From positions 186,001-250,000 of the forward strand of contig NZ_VRLV01000008.1 in assembly GCF_009760925.1 (NCBI RefSeq): DNA of 64,000 nucleotides, read 5' to 3'. The notes below the pieces were generated by a model. It was not told where the DNA came from. It searched no databases and saw only the letters and a list, made by a program, of their open reading frames with translations. The first letter of the stretch is position 1. Each line of letters begins with the position of its first letter. A program made the position numbers and the translations under genes. Source of the stretch: Nonomuraea typhae. GTDB taxonomy: Bacteria > Actinomycetota > Actinomycetes > Streptosporangiales > Streptosporangiaceae. Below, piece after piece: positions 33,952-42,145 of the stretch.

Positions 33952-34916
33952 GCCGCGGCCCTGATGAAGGACAGGTCGGTCGCGTCCTTCGCCGTCATCC
34001 CGGGCGCGATCACGCCGGCGCGGGCGAAGAAGTCGATGGTGGCCTGGACGTTGCGTTCCGTCAGGCCCGCCGCGTCGAACAGGCCGGCTTCGACGGAGCG
34101 TACGGCGACGGCCGCCACGTCATCGCTCTCCTCCTCCGGCAGGTACGCGGCCACCAGGCGCACCAGGTGCCGGGGATCGGCGTTGATCTTGGCGTGCTCG
34201 CGCACCAGGGCGGAGACGAAGAGCTGCGCCACGTCCCGGTGCTCGGCGAGGAATCCGGCGTTGGCGTAGACCGTCTGCGGACGCAGGTCGGGCAGGCTCT
34301 TGCCGAAGTCGACGACCTGGGCGAAGGCCGAACCGGCCGACCTCTCCAGGGCGACGACGTCGGCCAGTTCCAGCGCCGTGGCGTCGATCTGGCCCGCGAC
34401 CAGGGCCTGGGCACGCACGTCCGATCCGCCGATGGTCAGGTATTCCGGTTTTCTGCCTCCGGTGCACTGCGTGCGCACCCACTCCTCGGTCATCGCGGTG
34501 GCGACCGCGCCCTGGCTGAAGATCCCGAACGGCCGGCCGTTCAGGTCGTCACAGGCGACCCGGGACCTGCCGTAGATCGCCCACTGGTTGCCTATCGCGT
34601 CGGCGATGATCCTGATGGGGGCGTCCTGCTCGATGGCGCTCAGCGCGGGGCTGGTCGCCTCGGCGGAGATCGCGTACCTGCCCTCGGCCAGGCCGCCGAT
34701 GGCCAGCTCGGGCTCGGCGAGTTCCACCACCTCGACCTTGTGGCCGGCCTGTCTGACCACGTCGAGGGCGGCGAGTATCGGCACCGTGGTGATGTCGGGC
34801 TCCGTGATGGCGACCGAGAATGTCAGTGTCCCGTCCGGATTGGTCTCGCTCCCCCGAACGCCGCAGGCAGCCAATGCGGACATGGCTGCCAGCGCCGCGA
34901 ACCTCTTCAGACGCAT
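33948..34916 (-). CDS. NMT1/SsuA-like substrate-binding lipoprotein
   Basis: A 322-residue importer subunit: lipobox ALAAC (Cys18) and a periplasmic-binding fold (LTFSVAITEPDITTVPILAALD; GLAEGRYAISAEATSPALSAI; GRPFGIFSQGAVATAMTEEWV). Relatives bind sulfonates, nitrate, thiamine precursors or aromatic acids; the ligand is not evident. ATG 34916 is preferred over GTG 34931 because AAGGAG lies 5 bp before it. First gene of the operon; a LacI-type operator lies at 34937-34954, close to its ribosome-binding site. Confidence 0.87.
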   Translation of the reverse strand: MRLKRFAALAAMSALAACGVRGSETNPDGTLTFSVAITEPDITTVPILAALDVVRQAGHKVEVVELAEPELAIGGLAEGRYAISAEATSPALSAIEQDAPIRIIADAIGNQWAIYGRSRVACDDLNGRPFGIFSQGAVATAMTEEWVRTQCTGGRKPEYLTIGGSDVRAQALVAGQIDATALELADVVALERSAGSAFAQVVDFGKSLPDLRPQTVYANAGFLAEHRDVAQLFVSALVREHAKINADPRHLVRLVAAYLPEEESDDVAAVAVRSVEAGLFDAAGLTERNVQATIDFFARAGVIAPGMTAKDATDLSFIRAAA

Positions 34917-34936
34917 GTTGCTCCTTGTCACCGGCT

Positions 34937-34954
34937 AGGCAAACGTCTTCCTTC
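34937..34954. promoter_or_regulatory. LacI-type operator, transporter side
   Basis: AGGCAAACGTCTTCCTTC, built on the CG-centred core typical of LacI-family sites. Lies 20 bp upstream of the transporter ATG. The same core recurs at 35042, exactly 105 bp away (start to start). Confidence 0.65.
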
Positions 34955-35041
34955 ACTGCAGCATAGGGAGAAGGATCACGTTCGCGTCAAGGACTTTCTT
35001 CACATAGGACGTCAGATCCGGCCGCCGACCTCGAGAGATGA

Positions 35042-35059
35042 AGGCAAACGTTTTCTTCG
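35042..35059. promoter_or_regulatory. LacI-type operator, regulator side
   Basis: AGGCAAACGTTTTCTTCG with the palindromic core AAACGTTT. It ends 14 bp before GTG 35074, which supports that start over the ATG at 35038, since the longer form would place the operator inside the gene. Confidence 0.65.
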
Positions 35060-35073
35060 CTATGCTGGTGGCC

Positions 35074-36078
35074 GTGAGCTCATTGGTGGAAGTCGCACGA
35101 GCGGCCGGAGTCTCGGTGTCCACGGCGTCGCGGGTGCTGGCCGGCTCCAGTCACCCGATCTCGGCCAAGACCCGGGCCAAGGTCATCGCAACCGCGGAGA
35201 AACTGGGCTATTCACCCAGCGCCCTCGCCCGTGCGCTGGTGTCCCGGAGCAGCAGGCTCATCGGCGTCCTGGTCAGCGACATCGTCAACCCGTACTTCTC
35301 CGTCATCGCCCGGGGCATCGACGACGTCGCCAGCCGGGCCGGATACGTCACCATGCTCTCCAACGTCGACCGGCGCACCAGCACGGAGATCAGCAGGCTG
35401 CAGACGATGCGCGACTACCGAGCCGCCGGAGTGATCATCGCGGGCAGCGGCCTCGACGCCGACCCGCTCGCCGCGGACCTGGCCAAGGCCGTACGGCAGG
35501 CCAAGGAGCAGGGCATCCAGGCCGTGTCCCTGGCGACCCGCGACATCGACTGCCCGGTCGTCACCGCCGACAACGAGAGAGCCGCCCACGACATCACCGA
35601 CCACCTCGTCTCGCTCGGCCACCGCAGGATCGCCTTCATCGAAGGACCAGCGGGCATGACCACCAGCCGGCAGCGCCGCGACGGCTTCCTGGCCTGCATG
35701 AACGCCGCGAAACTCGGCGACCTGGCCCAGTGCCTGCCCGGCGGCTTCGACTTCGAGGCAGGCCATCTGGCCGCCATGCGGCTCATCGCCCGCCCCCCGC
35801 TGCCCGACGCCATCCTCGCGGCCAACGACGAGACCGCGGTCGGCGCGCTCAACGCGCTCAGGCAGGCGAACATCGACGTGCCGGGCGAGATCTCCGTCGC
35901 CGGCATGAACGATCTACGGGTCGCCCAGTTCGTCGGACTCACCACGGTGAGCCTTCCGCTGTACGAAATGGGCGCCATGGCCGCGCAGCACGTCATCGAC
36001 AACCGGCCAGGCGAGGCGACGACCACCTTCCTGAGCCACCGCGTCATTCCCCGCGAGACCACGACACGGCGGACCTAG
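35074..36078 (+). CDS. LacI-family transcriptional regulator
   Basis: A 334-residue repressor. N-terminal LacI helix-turn-helix (SLVEVARAAGVSVSTASRVLAG; KVIATAEKLGYSPSALARAL with the hinge) and a periplasmic-binding-like effector domain (LIGVLVSDIVNPYFSVIARG; HRRIAFIEGP; PDAILAANDETAVGALNAL). GTG 35074 fits the normal N-terminus. Divergent from the ABC operon, with one like-sequence operator near each start. LacI control of an SsuABC-type importer is uncommon, as these are usually LysR- or GntR-controlled. The 3' end overlaps the convergent MFS gene by 35 bp. Confidence 0.9.
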   Translation: MSSLVEVARAAGVSVSTASRVLAGSSHPISAKTRAKVIATAEKLGYSPSALARALVSRSSRLIGVLVSDIVNPYFSVIARGIDDVASRAGYVTMLSNVDRRTSTEISRLQTMRDYRAAGVIIAGSGLDADPLAADLAKAVRQAKEQGIQAVSLATRDIDCPVVTADNERAAHDITDHLVSLGHRRIAFIEGPAGMTTSRQRRDGFLACMNAAKLGDLAQCLPGGFDFEAGHLAAMRLIARPPLPDAILAANDETAVGALNALRQANIDVPGEISVAGMNDLRVAQFVGLTTVSLPLYEMGAMAAQHVIDNRPGEATTTFLSHRVIPRETTTRRT

Positions 36079-37225
36079 CCCGGCGGGCGACGACCAGGTG
36101 ATAGAGCAGCGCCAGGGCCGTGACGACGGCGGCGGGCAGCCCGAGCGCGGCGGGCGCGACGGCGAACCACTCCTGGGCCAGCCCGCCCAGTCCGCCGCCG
36201 AGGGCCATTCCGGCGTAGATGGCCGAGGAGTTGAGGCCGAGCAGAACGGGCGCCGCCGCCGGGCTGAGGGCGATGAGCCGGTGCTGCTGGGGGACGACGA
36301 CGATGCCCAGGGTCACCCCCCAGATCACGGCCCAGATCAGGGTGGAGGCGAGCGTGGCGGTCGCCACCGGGGTCAGGGCCAGGGCGAGGGCGGCGACGAG
36401 GAGGGGCACGGTCAGCACCCGCGCGGGCTCGCGCCGGTCGACCAGCCGTCCGGCGACGACGTTCCCGGCCAGGACGCCGATCCCCCAGGCCAGCAGGATG
36501 ACGGTGAGCAACGAGGCGGAGCCGCCGGTCGCGGGCTGCAGCGCCGGGCCGATGTAGGTGTAGAGGGTGTAGGCGGCCAGGAAGACCAGGGTGGTGACGG
36601 CCAGCAGCGCGAGCACCTGACCCTGCTTGAGCGGGCGCAGCCGTTCACCGAGTGAGACGGCGGGCAGGCTCACCCTGGGCAGCCCGACGGCGATGCCGAG
36701 GGCCGCGACGAGGCCGACGCCGGCCACGGCCCACAGGGTGACGTGCCAGTCGGTGCTGCCGATCAGCGTGCCGAGGGGAAGACCCAGCGCCGACGCCAGC
36801 GTGAGGCCGCCCAGCACGAAGGCCAGCGCCCTGCCCCGGCGTTCCGGAGGCGCGATGGCCGCCGCGGTGCTGGACGCGGCAGAGTTGATCATGCCGGCGC
36901 CGATCGCGGTGACGATACGGGCGATCATGACCACCTCGTAGGTGGTGCCCAGGGCGGTGGCGGCGTTCCCTGCCACGAAGATGCCCAGCGCGATCAGCAA
37001 CGCCGACCGCCTGTCCAGCCCGCTCGTGAGCGTACCCATGATGGGCGCCGACAGGGCGAGCACCAGGGCGAACACCGTCACCAGCTGCCCGGCGGCAGGG
37101 GTGGAGACCTGCAGGTCGGTGGCGATGGCGGGCAGAAGGCCGGCGATGACGTAGTTGTCGGTGCCGACGGCGAAGGTCGCCAGGGCCAGGGGAAGAAGTC
37201 GTTTCAACACGGCGACACCATACAT
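36044..37225 (-). CDS. MFS transporter (AraJ/arabinose-efflux-like)
   Basis: A 393-residue, twelve-helix MFS protein of the sugar/drug efflux group (LLPLALATFAVGTDNYVIAGLLPAIA; IMGTLTSGLDRRSALLIALG for motif A; RIVTAIGAGMINSAASSTAAAIAP). Start is uncertain: ATG 37225 lies inside a large palindrome, while GTG 37210 (VLKRLLPLA) would clear it. Divergent from an ArsR regulator. Confidence 0.85.
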   Translation of the reverse strand: MYGVAVLKRLLPLALATFAVGTDNYVIAGLLPAIATDLQVSTPAAGQLVTVFALVLALSAPIMGTLTSGLDRRSALLIALGIFVAGNAATALGTTYEVVMIARIVTAIGAGMINSAASSTAAAIAPPERRGRALAFVLGGLTLASALGLPLGTLIGSTDWHVTLWAVAGVGLVAALGIAVGLPRVSLPAVSLGERLRPLKQGQVLALLAVTTLVFLAAYTLYTYIGPALQPATGGSASLLTVILLAWGIGVLAGNVVAGRLVDRREPARVLTVPLLVAALALALTPVATATLASTLIWAVIWGVTLGIVVVPQQHRLIALSPAAAPVLLGLNSSAIYAGMALGGGLGGLAQEWFAVAPAALGLPAAVVTALALLYHLVVARRARSAVSWSRGE

Positions 37226-37253
37226 GGATGCTTGTCCATATATCCATGTATGG
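37218..37253. promoter_or_regulatory. 12-bp inverted repeat operator between MFS and arsR-type genes
   Basis: CCATACATGGAT and ATCCATGTATGG, perfect arms 12 bp apart, with further TCCATA/TGGATA half-sites between and beside them. Sits in the 41-bp divergent gap and over the MFS start, 14 bp from the regulator ATG. Confidence 0.75.
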
Positions 37254-37266
37254 ATAGGGTAGGACC

Positions 37267-37587
37267 ATGCGTGAGGTGTCACAACCGGCCACCGAGGCCA
37301 TCCGACTGGTGGAGGTCCTGCGTGCGCTGGCCGATCCGGTGCGGCTGGAACTCGTCCACCGCCTCGACAGGATGGGCGAGGACGTCTGCAACACGATCGG
37401 CGGCGACATCGACGTCCACCAGACGACGCTGTCGCACCACTACCGGGTGCTGCGCGAGGCCGGGGTCACGTGGACGACGATCCAGGGCCGCTCAAGGCTC
37501 GTACGGCTGCGCCGCGACGACCTCGAAACGCTGTTCCCCGGCCTGCTCGACTCGGTCCTGGGCGCACACCGCCGGACAGCCTCGTGA
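37267..37587 (+). CDS. ArsR-family transcriptional regulator
   Basis: A 106-residue winged helix: EVLRALADPVRLELVHRLD, DIDVHQTTLSHHYRVLREAGV and the wing IQGRSRLVRLRRDDLE. One Cys and several His are present but no clear metal-site motif, so a non-metal ligand is possible. Very likely represses the divergent MFS exporter through the palindrome at 37218-37253. Stops directly against the lcp-like gene (37587/37588). Confidence 0.9.
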   Translation: MREVSQPATEAIRLVEVLRALADPVRLELVHRLDRMGEDVCNTIGGDIDVHQTTLSHHYRVLREAGVTWTTIQGRSRLVRLRRDDLETLFPGLLDSVLGAHRRTAS

Positions 37588-38805
37588 TCAGCCGGGCCGG
37601 TTGCCCGTCGGGATCACGATCTTGGTCTGCGCTCCCCTGGTGAGGTAGTACGTGGTCCACTTCTTGACCATCTCGTCGAGAAGCCAGGCGGCGGCCGGCA
37701 CCAGCGGCAGCCCGATCAGGCCCTCCCGGAAGCGCACCAGCAGCGGCCAGGCGGTCTTGACCACCGGGTCCCACACCGGCTCACGCCGGATGCCGTTCCA
37801 GTCGGCCACCTGGTTGCCGGTGAGGTACCTGGCGAACGCGTTGACGAGAGGCTTGTCGATGCCGCCCGGACTGGTCAGCTCCGCGAGCATGTCCCGCAGG
37901 ATGCCGTTGAGCTCCACGCCCTCCCTGGTCGGCCCCATGTTCCTGGGCAGGACCAGATCCGACTGGGCATAGGAGGAGTCCCAGGTGGCGGGGAGGAACT
38001 CGTCCCTGATGCCGAGCATGTGCCCCAGCATCTGGACCGAGTGCAGGTATCCCTCGGCCTCGGCGGAGGAGATCCGTACCTTCCACTCCCGCATCCCGCG
38101 CATGGAGTACGTCGCCAGGGTGTGCCACGTGACGAGCATGTCCTCCTGGCTGATCGGGATGGGCCCGGACCAGTGGGGCGACGACTTCAGTAGGTGCCGT
38201 ACCGCCGCGTGCACCAGCCGGGTCTTCACCGCCTCGACCACGGCCGTGCCGCCGGCGCCCCAGGCGTTCTGGGGCCTGACGGCGTACGCCAGGATGTTCG
38301 TCTTGGCGATCCGGTCCTTCAGATCCGCACCGCCCGCGGAGTAGTAGACCGCGCGCGCCTCCTTGGGGATGGCGGTGGCCAGCATCCCGGCGCCGACGAT
38401 GGTGAGGACGACGATGTAGTTCCCCTTGAGCGCGTGGAAGCGCGCCCCGGCGTCCAGCTTGGCGGGATCGGCCCACGCCGGCAGCTGCCGCGCCCGCTCG
38501 ATGAAGGCCCGCAGATCCTCCGGCAGCCCCGCGGGAAGGGGCTGGTCGTTGCGGTTCCAGTCATGCAGCAGCCGATTGACCTCGGGTACGGCTCCGCGGT
38601 CGAGCAGTGAGGCGAGAAGCGGATCGGCTTCGTCGTCCCACACCCACCGGGGGTCGGCCCCGCTGCCGGAACCCGCGATCGAACCGCTGGCCGGCCAGGT
38701 CCAGTCGCCGGAGTCCGCCTGGGCCGGGGCGGCCATCCCTAACGCGCCCAGCGCTCCCAGGGCGGTGCCCGAGATCAGTACCTCGCGCCTGCTCAACTCT
38801 GCCAT
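37588..38805 (-). CDS. lcp: Latex clearing protein (Lcp), DUF2236 rubber oxygenase
   Basis: Exported 405-residue b-haem dioxygenase family. Lcp cleaves cis-1,4-polyisoprene into oligo-isoprenoid aldehyde-ketones. A Tat signal (SRREVLISGTALGALGALGM) is followed by SGSGADPRWVWDDEADPLLA, PKEARAVYYSAGGADLKDRI, VKTRLVHAAVRHLL and MLVTWHTL, with the candidate haem His in TWH, and the family ending (KIVIPTGNRPG). Length matches Streptomyces Lcp (about 400). ATG 38805 is chosen for the AAGGAG 8 bp upstream. Divergent from a TetR regulator, as in Gordonia lcp-lcpR. A general MpaB-type oxygenase is the alternative. Confidence 0.82.
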   Translation of the reverse strand: MAELSRREVLISGTALGALGALGMAAPAQADSGDWTWPASGSIAGSGSGADPRWVWDDEADPLLASLLDRGAVPEVNRLLHDWNRNDQPLPAGLPEDLRAFIERARQLPAWADPAKLDAGARFHALKGNYIVVLTIVGAGMLATAIPKEARAVYYSAGGADLKDRIAKTNILAYAVRPQNAWGAGGTAVVEAVKTRLVHAAVRHLLKSSPHWSGPIPISQEDMLVTWHTLATYSMRGMREWKVRISSAEAEGYLHSVQMLGHMLGIRDEFLPATWDSSYAQSDLVLPRNMGPTREGVELNGILRDMLAELTSPGGIDKPLVNAFARYLTGNQVADWNGIRREPVWDPVVKTAWPLLVRFREGLIGLPLVPAAAWLLDEMVKKWTTYYLTRGAQTKIVIPTGNRPG

Positions 38806-38857
38806 GCTCTGCACTCCTTCGAGGTGGGGGTCCCGGTCAGGACATGCGAGAAAGTCG

Positions 38858-38892
38858 TGATACTCAGAAACAAATCCTGAATCTGTGTATCA
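38858..38892. promoter_or_regulatory. Long palindrome in the lcp-tetR gap
   Basis: TGATACTCAGA and TCTGTGTATCA, 10 of 11 positions complementary with a 13-bp spacer. Probable operator of the TetR-type regulator; lies 53 bp upstream of the lcp ATG. Confidence 0.68.
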
Positions 38893-38903
38893 TCAGACCA
38901 TAG

Positions 38904-38919
38904 TGTGATGAGCATCACA
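38904..38919. promoter_or_regulatory. Consensus CRP-type site TGTGATGAGCATCACA
   Basis: Perfect TGTGA-N6-TCACA palindrome between the lcp and tetR starts, matching the cAMP-receptor-protein consensus, which is also used by actinobacterial Crp/GlxR. Suggests carbon-source control of rubber degradation. Confidence 0.65.
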
Positions 38920-38957
38920 AGGGTGCACTTGAGACAGAACCCCTACAGGAGGTGATC

Positions 38958-39629
38958 GTGGAGTCTGTGCTGTCCGGATTCATGGCGCCATCGGACTCGG
39001 AGTCGCTGCTGGAGCGCGCCTACGTCGAGGCCGTCGAGCGCGTCGACGACAACGACGAGCTACGGACGCGCATCCTTGACGCGGCGTACGAACAGTTCTG
39101 CCGCATGGGCATCAGACGCTCAACCATGGAGGACGTCGCCCGGCTGGCGAAGGTGTCCCGGATCACGGTCTACCGGCGCTTCGACACCAAGGACACGCTG
39201 GTCGAACACGTGGTGCGCCGGGAGTTCCGCCGCTACTTCGACCAGTTCCTCATCGACATCGAACAGGCCGGCACCGCCGCCGACAGAGTGGTCCTGGGCT
39301 TCGTCAGCTCCCTGCGGGCCATCCGCGGCAACCCGCTGATCGGCGGACTCATCTCCGCGGAGCCAGACCTGCTGGTCCCCTCCATGACGGCCGACGGAGG
39401 TCAGACCCTCGCCACGGTCCGCCATTTCGTCGCCGGCCAACTCCGCAGCGAGCAACGCGCGGGCAACGTCTCGAGCAGCCTCGACGTCGACGTGGTGGCC
39501 GAGATGATGGTGCGGATCTCCACCTCCTTCCTGACGATCCCCAGCGCCGTCATCGACCTGGACGACGACCGGCAACTGGCCGCGGTGGCCCGCCGCTTCC
39601 TCGTCCCCATGCTGAATCCACCGGCCTGA
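38958..39629 (+). CDS. TetR-family regulator, LcpR-like
   Basis: A 223-residue TetR protein: helix-turn-helix RTRILDAAYEQFCRMGIRRSTMEDVARLAKVSRITVYRRF (in part: MEDVARLAKVSRITVYRRF), then an all-helical ligand domain. GTG 38958 is chosen because AGGAGG (38947-38952) lies 5 bp ahead; the GTG at 38952 overlaps that site. Divergent from lcp, with a large palindrome and a CRP-type site between. A TetR protein controls lcp in Gordonia polyisoprenivorans, so the same role is likely here. Confidence 0.85.
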   Translation: MESVLSGFMAPSDSESLLERAYVEAVERVDDNDELRTRILDAAYEQFCRMGIRRSTMEDVARLAKVSRITVYRRFDTKDTLVEHVVRREFRRYFDQFLIDIEQAGTAADRVVLGFVSSLRAIRGNPLIGGLISAEPDLLVPSMTADGGQTLATVRHFVAGQLRSEQRAGNVSSSLDVDVVAEMMVRISTSFLTIPSAVIDLDDDRQLAAVARRFLVPMLNPPA

Positions 39630-39634
39630 CGTGA

Positions 39635-40204
39635 TCACAGGCGGCGGCACTGGTCCTCCTTGTTGCCGCCCACCACGTTGCCGCCGCCCCTCGGCGCCGG
39701 GTTGTTCTCCTTGCACTGCAGATCGCCCTTGACCGTGTTGCGCTCCACCAGCGCCCGCCCGCGGTTGCCGACGATCTGGATGCTCCCGCCGACCCGGTTG
39801 CCGGCCGCCTGGAGCCGGCCGCGGTTGGCGTCGTACTGGAGGTCACCGGTGACCCGCGACGAACGGACCGTCGCCGCCCCGCCCTGCTTGACCTGCACGC
39901 TCCCGCCCACCGTGGAACCCCCGGTGACGGTAACGGTCCGCGCGCCTTCGGCCTGGACGTTGCCCGCCACATGCACTCCGCGCGCCACGAGCACCGCGCC
40001 CCGCTCCACCGTGACCGTGCCCTTCACCCGCGTACCGGTGAGCGTGCACGTCGCGCCCCGCGGCACCCGGACGTTGTCGAGCTTGCTGGCCCCGATCGCA
40101 GCGCGGCACGTCCGCTCCTCCGCCAGCGCGGGCCCGGCCAGCACCCCGGCCCCCAGCCCCAGCCCGAGCACCGACCCCACCAGCACCAGCTTGACCTTGC
40201 CCAT
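39635..40204 (-). CDS. Secreted right-handed beta-helix-like protein
   Basis: A 189-residue preprotein with a signal peptide (VKLVLVGSVLGLGLGAGVLAGPALA). The mature part is a run of ~20-residue turns of Val/Gly/Thr-rich strands (VKGTVTVERGAVLVARGVHV; NVQAEGARTVTVTGGSTVGG; SVQVKQGGAATVRSSRVTG), looking like a DUF3060/bactofilin-type beta-solenoid. Three Cys, one near each end and one in CKENN. ATG 40204 has AGGAGG 6 bp upstream. Function unknown; probably extracellular. Confidence 0.75.
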   Translation of the reverse strand: MGKVKLVLVGSVLGLGLGAGVLAGPALAEERTCRAAIGASKLDNVRVPRGATCTLTGTRVKGTVTVERGAVLVARGVHVAGNVQAEGARTVTVTGGSTVGGSVQVKQGGAATVRSSRVTGDLQYDANRGRLQAAGNRVGGSIQIVGNRGRALVERNTVKGDLQCKENNPAPRGGGNVVGGNKEDQCRRL

Positions 40205-40305
40205 GTCCGGCCTCCTCATCTCTTCATCGCCGGCCACCAGCCTGGTGGCGGGCGATGAGAGGTAGCTGACATCCCCATGAGAGACCTCTCATAGGGATGC
40301 CAGGC

Positions 40306-41403
40306 TCAGGGGCCGTAGTGCCAGACCACGCCGCTACCGCCGGATGGTGCTGCGCCAACCGCCCAGACGGACCCGGTCCCCAGCTGAACGGCGAGGTCAC
40401 GAACGGCCGCATTCCGGTTGGACGCCGCCGGAAACATGCCCTGCTCGACCCCGTCCGTGCCGATGTGCAGGAACCCGCTCCCCCCGCCCTTGGCGTCGTA
40501 GACGACCCAGGCCCCGCCTCTGCCGTCGGGTTCGGCCTGGGCCCGCGGCTGGATGCCCGGCTCAGCGCGGACCGCGAACGTCCAGCTGCCCGGATATCCG
40601 GACAACAGCAGAGTCTCCCCGCAGAAGGAGCGCATACCGGTTCCGCACGGCCAGGCAACCCAGCCGACGGCCATGATCCGGCCGGTCTCACCGTCGACCG
40701 CCACATCCGTCAGCTCCGAGATCTGCCCCGGGCGCGCGAACGGAATCCCCGGAAGGGCAACCGCCCGCCACGCCGTACCACTCCAACGAGCCAGAGCCGC
40801 CGCGCCCCGCACCGAGCCCGCCGCCCACTTGCCGTCGAGCCCTTTGACCACGATCGGCGTCCGGACCCTGCGCCACACCGACCCGGCCAGGCGCCGCAGC
40901 GTGGAGCGCGCCTGCCACCCCGCCTCACCAGCCCGCGGGAAGGCGTTGGAGTCCTCGATGACCCACAGGTTCTCGCCGATGGAGTACGCCCGATCCACCC
41001 GGCCGTGCCGCCATGGCCGGACCTGCCAGCGCCTGCCGTCCCAGCGGGCATACCGCGACCCGCCGAACGCCCAGACCCTGGTGTCGGAGGCCGACGCCAG
41101 CCGCTTCACCCGGAAGCCCGGCCCGGCGACCCGCTTGAAGGTGGACCGGCCGCCCTTCAACAGCACAGACCGGCCGCGCGTCGATCCGGCAACCCAGACC
41201 GCCCCGCCCGGCGTCACCGTCACCGTGTCGTAAGAGTCGCGACGGTCGTTATGGACGACACTCCACTGACCGACCGGCGCCACGGCATGGGCGGCGGCCG
41301 GTCCCGTCGCGACCGCAAAGGCGACGAGTGCGGCAGCGCCGCGAAGCAATAAGCCCACAAGGATGAGACGCGCCCTTCGGCGGATAAGTTGCCACGCCAA
41401 CAC
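40306..41403 (-). CDS. Secreted beta-propeller-like protein of unknown function
   Basis: A 365-residue protein with an N-terminal signal (RARLILVGLLLRGAAALVAFAVATG...AAA) and six or so W-rich repeats (GGAVWVAGSTRGRSVLLKGG; TRVWAFGGSRYARWDGRRW; NLWVIEDSNAF; GAAALARWSGTAWRAVALPG; SGFLHIGTDG; GSVWAVGAAPSGG), as in actinomycete secreted propeller proteins. GTG 41403 puts the signal at the N-terminus. No catalytic motif seen. Confidence 0.72.
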   Translation of the reverse strand: MLAWQLIRRRARLILVGLLLRGAAALVAFAVATGPAAAHAVAPVGQWSVVHNDRRDSYDTVTVTPGGAVWVAGSTRGRSVLLKGGRSTFKRVAGPGFRVKRLASASDTRVWAFGGSRYARWDGRRWQVRPWRHGRVDRAYSIGENLWVIEDSNAFPRAGEAGWQARSTLRRLAGSVWRRVRTPIVVKGLDGKWAAGSVRGAAALARWSGTAWRAVALPGIPFARPGQISELTDVAVDGETGRIMAVGWVAWPCGTGMRSFCGETLLLSGYPGSWTFAVRAEPGIQPRAQAEPDGRGGAWVVYDAKGGGSGFLHIGTDGVEQGMFPAASNRNAAVRDLAVQLGTGSVWAVGAAPSGGSGVVWHYGP

Positions 41404-41452
41404 CGAATGACGGCCACCTTGCAGTCCACCCGGTACGGCACACGCGCCGTCC

Positions 41453-41596
41453 TCAGTGCCTTCGCCGTTTCCTCCCAGCTACCGCACTCGGAAAGCGCCC
41501 CCTCCAGCCTCTTTCTCGGCTGCTGAGGGCGTTCGCGTAGGCGGTCTTCAGGTCGTCAGCGGTCACATCGACCGCATCCAGATCAGGATTGATCAT
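41453..41596 (-). CDS. Possible 47-residue protein or remnant
   Basis: Minus-strand frame MINPDLDAVDVTADDLKTAYANAL followed by a basic tail GRKRRRH. No strong ribosome-binding site and only moderate codon bias, so it may be a remnant in the decayed region. No cysteines, so not a lanthipeptide precursor. Confidence 0.3.
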   Translation of the reverse strand: MINPDLDAVDVTADDLKTAYANALSSRERGWRGRFPSAVAGRKRRRH

Positions 41597-41599
41597 CGC

Positions 41600-41908
41600 G
41601 CACCCTCGATCGGGCGCGGTGGGGACCGACATGGCGCCAGTTCGTCAACGGGGAAACTCCCACGTGGGACTTCGACACCCCGTGGAGCCGCACCATCCGC
41701 GCCAATTCCGCTGATGGTGTGGCCGTTGGCCGAGTCCGCATCCTCGACGACCCGCCCACGCCAGGCCAGCTCAATCTCCTCGCCCACGCGGAGACGGCGC
41801 CCTTGGTGAGGACGTGCGGAACATGTGGCGAGGGTGAACCTCTCAGACGCAGACTTCTGGATCTTCGACTCGCACATCGTCGCGCTGTGCCTGCCTCACC
41901 GACCCTAG
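41600..41908 (+). pseudogene. DUF6879 family remnant
   Basis: One frame reads WRQFVNGETPTWDFDTPWSR and VGRVRILDDPPTPGQLNLLA. A change of frame gives GEDVRNMWRG and a further change gives SDADFWIFDSHIVALCLPHRP then a stop. Together these reproduce the DUF6879 pattern (RVRI.DDPPT, GEDIRN, DFWIFDSR), found beside XRE regulators in actinomycetes. No start codon and at least two indels. Confidence 0.6.
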
Positions 41909-41912
41909 CCAA

Positions 41913-42145
41913 CTGGCCCGGATCAGCACCCCTGGCCTGTGCCACGGCTGGGCCGGCCTGCTGCGCACCTCCCCGCCGCATCGCCGCCACAGCCAACAAC
42001 CTGGCGTTGATCCGCCGCGTGAACGCCCTCGCCCACGATGCCAACCCGCTACCGCACGTTCGCGAGCCCGGCTTCCTGAACGGGATGGCCGGACTGGCGC
42101 TCACGCTGATCAGCACCGCCACCGAACCGACCGCGACGAGTTGGG
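41913..42145 (+). pseudogene. Lanthionine synthetase C (LanC) remnant
   Basis: Frame 1: ISTPGLCHGWAGLLRT, carrying the Cys-His zinc motif (CHGWAG) of LanC cyclases. After one frameshift: RRIAATANNLALIRRVNALA and PGFLNGMAGLALTLIS, then SWDAC at the usual LanC end. This is the C-terminal ~75 residues of a ~400-residue enzyme, so it is a dead fragment. Neighbouring LanB and DUF6879 fragments support a lost lanthipeptide-type cluster. Confidence 0.62.
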
